From Xenopus tropicalis (taxonomy: Eukaryota > Chordata > Amphibia > Anura > Pipidae), in contig NC_030678.2 of NCBI RefSeq assembly GCF_000004195.4, forward strand, positions 136,339,047-136,403,046: a stretch of DNA of 64,000 bases. The letters are read 5' to 3'. Positions 62,501 to 64,000 of this stretch are shown here, piece after piece. Numbering within the stretch: position 1 is the first letter of the stretch; each line of letters starts with the position of its first letter. A model generated the notes under the pieces. The model saw only the letters and a program-made list of their open reading frames with translations. It had not been told where the DNA came from and ran no database searches. The position numbers were made by a program, and so were the translations under genes.

Positions 62501-63292
62501 ATGTTGAGGTGGGCAACAGCAGGCTTATCCAATTGTTTGGACTTAATCCCACTTCCTGCAATGCACTATTATGATTTTTGGCCTTAAGGATTGCATCAAC
62601 GTGCAGATGCAGTTCTCGATCTGGTGGAAAAAATCAAACCTGTCGACAGCCGGTCAATTTTCAGCCAGATATCAGTAGGGTAGGCCTGCCATATGAGCCT
62701 GCATATAAGATGCCAAGTCGGTCTAAAAGGGCTAATGCTGCATCTTAAAAATGCACACGTATGGCAAAAATATTGCAGATTAGTACTCAGAGACCTGGTG
62801 CATCATGCTTTATTAGCAATGGTCTTGGCACATATTCTACATGTATTTGGCTTTGGATCATGGGAATTCAGCAGCCAGCCCAGTAGCAGAGCAGACATAT
62901 ATAACAATATAATTCACCACTTACCCACTGGCTTAGGGATGAATGGCTGACATGATGAGCAGTCAAAGCCCTCATCTGCAGCCTGCTCAACCTCTTCTTC
63001 CGTGAACAAATTTTCACACACAGCATGTAGCCACCTATGGAAAGTAAAGACAAAGTGTTCTTGCAGGGAAACTTTAAAGCAGGTTGCATTTGAATTACCT
63101 TTCATTTGCTAGTTTTTGTGTCTGTACCTCTCGCAGTGACGACACTGGATAAGAAGATCTCCCTCCAAGTACTTAAGGTGACAAACAGGACAGCTTACCA
63201 GACTGGCACATGGTGCACAATGTGTATAGTTATTTTGCCACTCTGAACGAAATCCAGGAGTGACTGCACCACACTGCATGCAGCTCACACAC
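18556..63292 (-). CDS. kmt2d: kmt2d (MLL2/MLL4) histone H3K4 methyltransferase, 5' partial, 39 coding exons
   Basis: Nuclear SET-domain enzyme of the COMPASS-like complex that methylates H3 lysine 4 at enhancers. Thirty-nine exons chain in frame for 15,676 coding nt, about 5,224 residues; the equivalent part of the 5,537-residue human protein is about 4,000. In order it encodes a PHD-type zinc finger, conserved linkers, an HMG-like segment, Pro/Ser-rich and acidic regions, LXXLL motifs (LLIEDLL, LLQKLL), a coiled coil, a giant Gln-rich region, an extended PHD finger, FYRN/FYRC, a WDR5-binding Win motif (GCARSEP), SET and post-SET. It is called kmt2d rather than kmt2c because of the linkers (DGLSYNQRSLQRWEKDEE, AADEGFDC) and synteny with prkag1. 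The start codon and first PHD fingers lie beyond 64000. The excess length comes mainly from the Gln-rich exon at 30820-37056. Confidence 0.96.
18762..18870 (-). CDS. kmt2d: kmt2d exon: SET catalytic NHSC motif
   Basis: Encodes YINHSCAPNCVAEVVTFDKE then IIIISSRRIPKGEE. NHSC is the pseudoknot motif that binds S-adenosylmethionine. The donor is GTGTGT. Confidence 0.97.
18970..19043 (-). CDS. kmt2d: kmt2d exon: middle of SET domain
   Basis: A 74-nt exon encoding NRGIYMFRINNEHVIDATLT and GGPAR. The donor is GTAAGG. Confidence 0.97.
19560..19790. repeat. Dispersed repeat (TTTCCTCCTGCAGG family), copy 2
   Basis: Contains GTGCCTTTCCACTGCCAAC, then AAAGGCCTATGCATTGCTTC and GTTTCCTCCTGCAGGTAACT. It lies in a kmt2d intron. 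Confidence 0.5.
20061..20346 (-). CDS. kmt2d: kmt2d exon: pre-SET and start of SET domain
   Basis: Encodes PHTLNSTSMSKAYQSTFTGE, then RSRIQGLGLYASKDLEKHTM and VIEYIGTIIRNEVANRREKI. GLGLY is part of the S-adenosylmethionine pocket of SET enzymes. The donor is GTGAGC. Confidence 0.97.
20745..21030. repeat. Dispersed repeat (TTTCCTCCTGCAGG family), copy 3
   Basis: Contains GTCTTTCCACCATCAATAA, GTTTCCTCCTGCAGGCAACT and GGCGCCTTTCCAGCAGCGAT. It has partially inverted halves and lies in a kmt2d intron. Confidence 0.5.
21092..21530. mobile_element. Fold-back repeat with AAGGCCCCAC/GGCCATACAC motifs
   Basis: Contains AATAAGGCCCCACAATG, then GAGGCCATACACAGGCAGAT facing ATCTGCCTGTGTATGGGC. It ends near GTGTATGGCCACC. 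It may be two nested elements. Confidence 0.5.
21694..22140. repeat. Near-perfect 223-bp tandem duplication in a kmt2d intron
   Basis: Two adjacent direct copies starting GCAGTCTTTCTACAGTG (about 21697 and 21920). They differ at about one position (GTACTTAATT versus GTACTTTATT). The unit ends CAAATATACAATCACAG. Confidence 0.9.
22556..22686 (-). CDS. kmt2d: kmt2d exon: Win motif (WDR5 binding)
   Basis: Encodes LPGVENCQNYLFRYGKHPLM then NPTGCARSEPKIMTHYK. GCARSEP is the Win motif through which MLL-family proteins contact WDR5; its arginine is conserved. Confidence 0.96.
22825..22961 (-). CDS. kmt2d: kmt2d exon: FYRC region
   Basis: Encodes LWNRVAEPVARMRRETGMLR then LFPEYLKGEEMFGLTVHAVL, completing FYRC. 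The donor is GTAAGT. Confidence 0.96.
23849..24453. mobile_element. MITE with AAAGGACATGTAAA termini, copy 1
   Basis: Begins AAAGGACATGTAAAGCC and ends ACATGTCCTTTAA, with inverted termini of about 12 bp. The interior (GCTGAGCTCAGGAG, GGAACCAGCAATGCCA) is shared with copies at 55553 and 48828. It lies in a kmt2d intron. Confidence 0.75.
24705..25845 (-). CDS. kmt2d: kmt2d exon: extended PHD finger and FYRN
   Basis: A 1,141-nt exon. After NVSNLDVRQLPVLPEVS and a Pro-rich stretch come IKKWKGVRWKRL, then the extended PHD finger: CCFCHEEGDGPTDGPGRLLN, LDLDLWVHLNCALWSTEVYE, CSLCQKTGATNSCNRLRCPN, VYHFACAIRAKCMFFKDKTM and LCPMHK. The FYRN region (FRVGGLVFHAIGQLLPHQMQ) and the start of FYRC follow. 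All zinc-ligand Cys/His are present. FYRN and FYRC pair to form a chromatin-associated domain. Confidence 0.97.
25923..26047 (-). CDS. kmt2d: kmt2d exon: DWLKQFDAVLPGYTLK counterpart
   Basis: Encodes STDWLKQLDAVLPGYTLKNE then LDILTLLTQ. The splice sites are TTTAG and GTATGT. Confidence 0.95.
26693..26828 (-). CDS. kmt2d: kmt2d exon: LNGVVAAVADLLSIK
   Basis: Encodes SLNGVVAAVADLLSIKLPSS then YEVLFPER, matching human LNGVMVAVAELLSMKIPNSY. The donor is GTAAGC. Confidence 0.94.
26919..27079 (-). CDS. kmt2d: kmt2d exon: KGSEVSVMLTVSAAAA
   Basis: Encodes VFPDVKPTETLEAIPEHSGK and ends WEKSKGSEVSVMLTVSAAAA with extra Ala and a Lys. The donor is GTACAA. Confidence 0.94.
27846..28021 (-). CDS. kmt2d: kmt2d exon: PDSIVPASSPES
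   Basis: Encodes MESDEESDVPDSIVPASSPE, then EERALSPVIPLIPLCSIP. Conserved with human. The donor is GTTAGT. Confidence 0.95.
28675..28747 (-). CDS. kmt2d: kmt2d exon: SLDLLAALPTPPHNQ
   Basis: A 73-nt exon encoding TVERSLDLLAALPTPPHNQC and EDVR. The donor is GTAAGT. Confidence 0.94.
28959..29115 (-). CDS. kmt2d: kmt2d exon: NNLSNPPTPPSS segment
   Basis: Encodes NNLSNPPTPPSSLPPTPPPS then VQQKMVNGVTAAEDL, identical to human over more than 30 residues. It is followed by a Glu/Ser-rich tail. The donor is GTGAGC. Confidence 0.95.
29241..29408 (-). CDS. kmt2d: kmt2d exon: ELSLLPL segment
   Basis: Encodes ELSLLPLVEPSITANFSLFA then PFGSSSPVNG and ends PDYYTQLLSK. Strong similarity to human. The donor is GTATGT. 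Confidence 0.95.
29551..29726. mobile_element. hAT-like element, truncated
   Basis: Begins CAGGGATCCCGAACC and carries the family interior (GTGAGCCACAT). It stops abruptly where a MITE begins at about 29727, and the right terminus is missing. Confidence 0.6.
29727..30130. mobile_element. Kolobok/T2-type MITE (GGGGTGGTTCACC family)
   Basis: Begins TTAAAGGGGTGGTTCACCTT, followed by AAGTTAACTTTTAGTATG. This terminus is abundant in Xenopus and associated with TTAA target sites (family assignment from recall). The right end is unclear. It lies in a kmt2d intron. Confidence 0.6.
30588..30725 (-). CDS. kmt2d: kmt2d exon: basic KPKRTQK segment
   Basis: Encodes DIAAKKAVPKPKRTQKTNER then SRKKIRRED and ends IMKQLKQ. 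It matches human KPKRVQK and LLKQLKQ. The donor is GTACTT. Confidence 0.94.
30820..37056 (-). CDS. kmt2d: kmt2d giant exon: 2,079-codon glutamine-rich region
   Basis: One uninterrupted 6,237-nt exon with acceptor CTATAG and donor GTTAGT. It begins VRKQQKEHTNLMAEYRNKQQ and ends LEQKLKAASRNQE, both matching the ends of the long Gln-rich exon of KMT2D. Conserved islands include QLRAQLQ-like IRAQLQAIIAKNPHLRHLTA and the LXXLL motif AGHLLLQKLLRAK near 30950-30981. Residues about 650-1830 are dominated by Gln with regular Leu, Ala, Val and Ile interruptions. They include a 13-copy, 13-residue repeat (see separate entry). The human counterpart is also Gln-rich but roughly half this length, from recalled human sequence. 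No stop or frameshift interrupts the exon. Confidence 0.95.
33354..33865 (-). repeat. kmt2d: Coding 39-bp tandem repeat in kmt2d
   Basis: About 13 head-to-tail units encoding Leu-Gln-Gln-Ala-Gln-Gln-Gln-Val followed by five Gln. Most copies are identical at the DNA level. One is 36 bp (one Gln codon short) and one has an Ala-Gln to Ala-His change (TGATGG near 33674). Degenerate copies continue on both sides. CAG is mixed with CAA, so long pure CAG runs are avoided. Confidence 0.9.
37214..37446 (-). CDS. kmt2d: kmt2d exon: coiled coil
   Basis: Encodes EADQRQYEEWLFHTQQLLQM then QLKVLEEQIGVHRKSRKALC and KKAGREFPEADAEKLKLVTE. It is a Leu/Glu/Lys-rich coiled coil practically identical to human KMT2D. 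The donor is GTAAGT. Confidence 0.96.
37622..37688 (-). CDS. kmt2d: kmt2d exon: QPRPNPPAFVQGVI
   Basis: A 67-nt exon encoding AQPRPNPPAFVQGVI, matching human SQPRPNPPTFAQGVI. The donor is GTGAGT. Confidence 0.93.
37777..37861 (-). CDS. kmt2d: kmt2d exon: RQQVSLLAQRL
   Basis: Encodes QQVSLLAQRLGVPGAPESSS and a short Ala/Gln tail. The donor is GTAAAA. Confidence 0.92.
38363..38624. mobile_element. TTAA MITE (AAAGGAACAGTAACACC family), copy 2, short form
   Basis: 262 bp with TTAA at each end and the same termini, but a shorter interior than the other copies. It lies in a kmt2d intron. Confidence 0.85.
39120..39243 (-). CDS. kmt2d: kmt2d exon: DLDKFAA region
   Basis: Encodes DLDKFAADDIMDPIAKAKMV then ALKGIKKVMAQGSIG, very highly conserved. 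The donor is GTATAA. Confidence 0.95.
39920..40115. mobile_element. L2/SINE-like fragment
   Basis: Contains GAGGAAACCCATGCAGACAT, GGGGAGAACCATATAAACTC and AAGACCACAGTGCCACAAGG. These resemble a repeat block widespread in fish and amphibian genomes. Class assignment is tentative. Confidence 0.45.
40535..40848. mobile_element. hAT-like element with 8-bp target duplication
   Basis: A 298-bp element (40543-40840) with termini CAGGGATCTCCAACC and GGTTGGGGATCACTG. It is flanked by a perfect 8-bp direct repeat CTCTAGGT (40535-40542 and 40841-40848). Eight-base duplications and CAG-type termini are hallmarks of the hAT superfamily. It carries no transposase, so it is non-autonomous. It lies in a kmt2d intron. 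Confidence 0.8.
41104..43007 (-). CDS. kmt2d: kmt2d exon: acidic region and LXXLL (634 codons)
   Basis: Encodes NDPHLDDLLNGDEFDLLAYT, then DPELDTGDKKDIFNEHLRLV, both nearly identical to human KMT2D. These are followed by MESSLVASELPLLIEDLLEH, with an LXXLL nuclear-receptor-type motif. It ends in a Gln-rich part (LTNNIFPDT). The splice sites are TCTAG and GTACAA. Confidence 0.95.
44395..44528 (-). CDS. kmt2d: kmt2d exon: FPQDDRLNMP segment
   Basis: Encodes a Ser/Pro-rich linker with FPQDDRLNMPLP, corresponding to human FPSDDRLSRPPP. The donor is GTGTGT. Confidence 0.9.
44719..44892 (-). CDS. kmt2d: kmt2d exon: LRELLIRQQ segment
   Basis: Encodes RQRLRELLIRQQMQRNTLRQ then EKEAAAA. It contains LRELL, which fits the LXXLL pattern. 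The donor is GTGTGT. Confidence 0.94.
45060..45312 (-). mobile_element. Repeat with hammerhead-like core between (TA)n tracts
   Basis: In minus sense it has TTGAGAAAGGTCCCGATGGG then GACCGAAACGTAACG: a 6-bp stem (GGTCCC/GGGACC) and the GAAA box. It is bounded by TA microsatellites at about 45076-45122 and 45281-45312. It resembles the copy at 3313. Confidence 0.45.
45591..45750. mobile_element. Fragment of the same T2-type MITE family
   Basis: Begins TTAAAGCGGTAGTTCACCTT and continues GAACTTTTAGCATTATGTAG, matching the copy at 29727. Only the left part is recognisable. Confidence 0.55.
46005..47786 (-). CDS. kmt2d: kmt2d exon: 594-residue Pro/Ser-rich exon
   Basis: Starts QAENQINKQAKVEVARKIDR, the end of the HMG-like part. 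It continues as a low-complexity Pro/Ser/Gln region with conserved blocks such as DVFKAPLTPR, SQSPLTPRPLSAEAF and SPVTPRFQSPDPYS. It ends SQTELERHRQ before the donor GTTTGA. The acceptor is a CAGCAG tandem. Confidence 0.95.
48448..48498 (-). CDS. kmt2d: kmt2d exon: HMG-like box, part 2
   Basis: A 51-nt exon encoding QKAKDNRAAHRISKVQR. The flanking upstream intron contains the 71-bp G tract (C tract in the transcript). Confidence 0.94.
48828..49369. mobile_element. MITE with AAAGGACATGTAAA termini, copy 3, 5'-truncated
   Basis: Shares CTTATTCAG, GAGCATTGTAATGGT, GGAACCAGCAATGCCA-like and TTTACATGTC with copies 1 and 2. It lacks the left terminus and is interrupted by a 71-bp G tract at 49152-49222. 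Confidence 0.65.
49152..49222. repeat. Pure G homopolymer, 71 bp
   Basis: An uninterrupted run of G on the plus strand, hence a C run in the kmt2d pre-mRNA, inside a MITE remnant. It may be a true expansion or an assembly/sequencing artefact. Confidence 0.85.
49370..50566. other. Unclassified intronic sequence in kmt2d
   Basis: About 1.2 kb of moderately GC-rich sequence between a MITE remnant and a C run. Six-frame reading shows only short disrupted frames with no recognised domain. It may be an old retroelement fragment. Confidence 0.35.
50567..50583. repeat. C homopolymer, 17 bp
   Basis: Run of 17 C on the plus strand in the same intron as the long G tract. Confidence 0.9.
50847..51052. 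mobile_element. Compact fold-back element with ~50-bp inverted ends
   Basis: The left arm (about 50849-50898) and right arm (about 50997-51046) are inverted copies with about one mismatch. Each arm contains an internal hairpin. On the right, 18 bp (50988-51005) pair perfectly with 51015-51032 around a 9-base loop. TTAA follows at 51049-51052. Confidence 0.75.
51153..51226 (-). CDS. kmt2d: kmt2d exon: HMG-like box, part 1
   Basis: Encodes WTSRCKQIMKLWRKVPAPDK then APYL, the first part of the HMG-like segment of KMT2D. The donor is GTGAGT. Confidence 0.95.
51687..51907 (-). CDS. kmt2d: kmt2d exon: DGLSYNQRSLQRW region
   Basis: Encodes STPTTPTAEGEADGLSYNQR then SLQRWEKDEELGELSTISPV, among the best conserved KMT2D-specific blocks. 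The donor is GTAAGA. Confidence 0.95.
52220..52283 (-). CDS. kmt2d: kmt2d exon: 64-nt linker
   Basis: Encodes VSHPTTSYVESFSQSGFLEN. It is supported by phase on both sides and by weak similarity to human. Confidence 0.82.
52802..52954 (-). CDS. kmt2d: kmt2d exon: ELPKME segment
   Basis: Encodes ELPKMENTDIQQMLKDVLGP and a Ser/Thr-rich tail ending QTFLQ. It matches human ELPKMESKDLQQLFKDVLG. The donor is GTAAAC. Confidence 0.93.
54955..55140 (+). mobile_element. L2-like LINE 3' end
   Basis: Contains GGGTACTCCGATTTCC, CTCCAAAAACATAC, GTAAGCTCCTATAGG and ends TGTTGGTGCTATATAAATAA, the characteristic order of motifs in vertebrate L2-type tails. Confidence 0.65.
55553..56212. mobile_element. MITE with AAAGGACATGTAAA termini, copy 2
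   Basis: Flanked by TTAA at both ends. It begins AAAGGACATGTAAAGCC and ends CATGTCCTTT. The interior is very similar to copy 1. Confidence 0.8.
56369..56770. repeat. Minisatellite, about 32-bp unit
   Basis: About 12 tandem copies of a unit like GGCACACAGGCAGCATAGGG followed by CAGGCAAAGTAT. Variants alternate AAAGTATGG/AAAGAATGG and ACACAGG/ACACACAGG. It lies in the 5.2-kb kmt2d intron. Confidence 0.9.
57357..57781. mobile_element. TTAA fold-back MITE (AAAGGAACAGTAACACC family), copy 3
   Basis: 425 bp, TTAA at both ends, long inverted repeats around a centre containing two TTATCTGTTATCTGC-type arms. It lies in the 5.2-kb kmt2d intron. Confidence 0.85.
58162..58281 (-). CDS. kmt2d: kmt2d exon: SDLDKISME segment with weak donor
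   Basis: A 120-nt symmetric exon. Its end encodes GSDLDKISME, matching human SDLDRISTE, so the exon is real. The donor is GTTGGT, unusual at +3 and +4. The next exon lies 5.2 kb downstream. Confidence 0.85.
58755..58841 (-). CDS. kmt2d: kmt2d exon: small Pro/Ala/acidic exon with weak donor
   Basis: An 87-nt symmetric exon encoding PSAEPVNAPTPAVPVEESDS and a few more residues. The donor is GTTGGG, far from consensus. Frame and acceptor (CTCCAG) support it, but sequence conservation is poor. Confidence 0.72.
59000..59141 (-). CDS. kmt2d: kmt2d exon: EAFFGKEL segment
   Basis: Encodes EAFFGKELIDLGKQALLASR, following directly on from AYLQ of the previous exon. The splice sites are CACAG and GTAAGG. 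Confidence 0.92.
59607..59731 (-). CDS. kmt2d: kmt2d exon: basic RRGRKKSK motif
   Basis: Encodes KKKRRGRKKSKLEDMFPAYL. A long T run in transcript sense lies just downstream in the intron (59553-59581). Confidence 0.93.
60102..60218 (-). CDS. kmt2d: kmt2d exon: GIGGFM motif
   Basis: Encodes GIGGFMIRQRKTHTRTKKGH, nearly identical to human KMT2D. The rest of the exon diverges. The donor is GTATAT. Confidence 0.93.
60331..60477 (-). CDS. kmt2d: kmt2d exon: acidic/basic linker
   Basis: Encodes an acidic segment (VEPMECDIKTE) ending in KKKKRKPYRPG, a probable nuclear localisation sequence conserved in KMT2D. Confidence 0.92.
60734..60943 (-). CDS. kmt2d: kmt2d exon: QYFRF linker
   Basis: Encodes EPQYFRFDGVWLTEAGMAVL and a basic KKKPRRSR stretch. 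The start follows CTGCAG. An upstream AG at 60959-60960 would add 15 nt in frame (Ala-Ala-Ser-Ser-Ala). Confidence 0.9.
61791..62232. mobile_element. TTAA fold-back MITE (AAAGGAACAGTAACACC family), copy 4
   Basis: 442 bp, TTAA at both ends, same structure as copies 1 and 3. Its right end is about 28 bp from the donor of the 45-nt kmt2d exon. Confidence 0.85.
62260..62304 (-). CDS. kmt2d: kmt2d exon: short linker
   Basis: A 45-nt exon encoding VPIVIPESPVKLKEP. It ends KEP, which joins EPQYF in the next exon as in human (KEPEPQYF). A TTAA MITE ends only about 28 bp from its donor. Confidence 0.88.
62925..63034 (-). CDS. kmt2d: kmt2d exon: PHD finger, second half
   Basis: Encodes WLHAVCENLFTEEEVEQAAD then EGFDCSSCQPF, completing the finger. 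The acidic TEEEVEQAADEGFDC matches KMT2D better than KMT2C. The donor is GTAAGT. Confidence 0.94.
63128..63292 (-). CDS. kmt2d: kmt2d exon: PHD finger, first half (5'-most exon in window)
   Basis: Encodes CVSCMQCGAVTPGFRSEWQN and, further on, CPVCHLKYLEGDLLIQCRHC. Paired cysteines are the zinc ligands of the last PHD of the middle cluster. The splice sites are TGCAG and GTACAG. It begins with one base completing a codon from an exon outside the window. Confidence 0.93.
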
Positions 63293-63339
63293 CTGCAGGA
63301 AACATAAGGGAAGGCATAAGCCAACTATATTTTATAGTA

Positions 63340-63357
63340 TATATATATATATATATA
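63340..63357. repeat. (TA)n microsatellite
   Basis: Short TA run just upstream of the 5'-most kmt2d exon in the window. Confidence 0.8.
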
Positions 63358-63511
63358 ATTAATAAAGGCTTGTCTTCAGACTGTAGCACATGACTAAGGC
63401 CTTCTTAACCACTGCTTAACTAAGCTGCTGAATCGGCTATGCAAGTTCCATGTGCCCTGAAACTGAGTTACTGCTGGTACAAACAGTAACAGCCCTGTAA
63501 GGCTGGTCGTT

Positions 63512-63567
63512 AGACCAGGCTGTTTCTAAGCCTGGATTTATTCACAGGCCAAAAAACAGCCTGGTCT
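63512..63567. repeat. Inverted repeat with 14-bp perfect stem
   Basis: AGACCAGGCTGTTT (63512-63525) pairs exactly with AAACAGCCTGGTCT (63554-63567). The intervening loop also has AAGCCTGG. Confidence 0.7.
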
Positions 63568-64000
63568 GACCGTAAATGCTCAGGTAGTTTCCATCATACT
63601 CAGTGGAGAGATGCATAAGTATTCCTTTACCATATGAGAAGGTATTTAATGAAACTACTCATTGTCTATAAGCCTGACACAGCAAAGAATTATATTTTGC
63701 CAAACTATCAACTGATACCTGGGGATAGAGTAAGGCAGTGAGGATCAAGTGCAAATCCTCAACTTATCACTTGTAAAATGTAAAAAAAAAAAAAACAAAA
63801 GAAACATTAAGTATTTTACAGCACACCCATAAAGACTCAGACATAAAACATAAGAATTAGATAAACAATGTTCCTTTCTCAAGCACATTTTTCCTTATGT
63901 TTTGCATATTATTGCCTTTAGGGGTAGATATAAAAATGGGACAACATTTCATGGGTGATATTTTCCCATATTAATTTCAATAAAAGCTTGTTGCGTCTTT

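Larger units (their letters stand above)
63293..64000 (-). other. kmt2d: kmt2d intron at window edge
   Basis: AT-rich sequence upstream of the first exon seen. No further PHD-finger exon was found before the window ends. Confidence 0.6.

Noticed and set aside
63128..63292. Possibility that the large gene is kmt2c rather than kmt2d
   Set aside because: The PHD finger is shared by both paralogues, but AADEGFDC, the DGLSYNQRSLQRWEKDEE block, the extreme Gln-rich exon and the adjacent prkag1 all point to kmt2d.

Overview
This is a vertebrate nuclear genome window, most likely from a Xenopus-type frog. Genes are split into many short exons separated by AT-rich introns. The introns carry dense TTAA-flanked fold-back MITEs of the kind typical of Xenopus, hAT-like elements, L2-like tails and long simple repeats. 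No bacterial, viral or organellar sequence was recognised. The genus is an inference from the repeat families and protein similarity, not from a search.

Two genes were found, both on the minus strand. Positions about 1230-15170 hold prkag1, the gamma-1 subunit of AMP-activated protein kinase. It can be built completely as 13 coding exons giving a 334-residue protein with four CBS repeats. Positions about 15925-63292 hold most of kmt2d (MLL2/MLL4), the giant histone H3K4 methyltransferase. Thirty-nine coding exons chain in frame and encode about 5,224 residues, from the last zinc finger of the middle PHD cluster to the SET and post-SET domains and the stop codon. The 5' part of kmt2d (first PHD fingers and start codon) lies beyond position 64000. 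The same prkag1-kmt2d neighbourhood is known in human (12q13), so the synteny supports both calls. The kmt2d poly(A) signal and the prkag1 start codon are under 800 bp apart.

Layout from left to right: 1-1230 is intergenic with one hAT-like repeat. Then come the prkag1 3' UTR and exons up to 15170. A short intergenic promoter region (15171-15925) has ETS-, CRE- and YY1-like sites. The 2.6-kb kmt2d 3' UTR occupies 15925-18555. The SET/post-SET exons lie at 18556-20346, the Win motif and FYRC at 22556-22961, and the extended PHD finger plus FYRN exon at 24705-25845. Small linker exons follow to 30725. One enormous 6.2-kb glutamine-rich exon lies at 30820-37056, then coiled-coil and acidic exons to 43007, a Pro/Ser-rich exon at 46005-47786, an HMG-like region at 47.8-51.2 kb, a 5.2-kb intron, and PHD-linker exons to 63292.

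Functionally the genes are unrelated: one is the nucleotide-sensing subunit of a cytosolic energy-sensing kinase, the other a nuclear enhancer H3K4 methyltransferase. The most interesting observations are the expanded and homogenised 39-bp coding repeat in the giant kmt2d exon, two in-frame exons with unusual GTTGG 5' splice sites, a splice donor in prkag1 that also encodes a stop codon, a 71-bp pure G tract, a near-perfect 223-bp tandem duplication, several long fold-back elements, and two repeats with hammerhead-like sequence next to TA microsatellites. I saw no convincing wholly new biological system.
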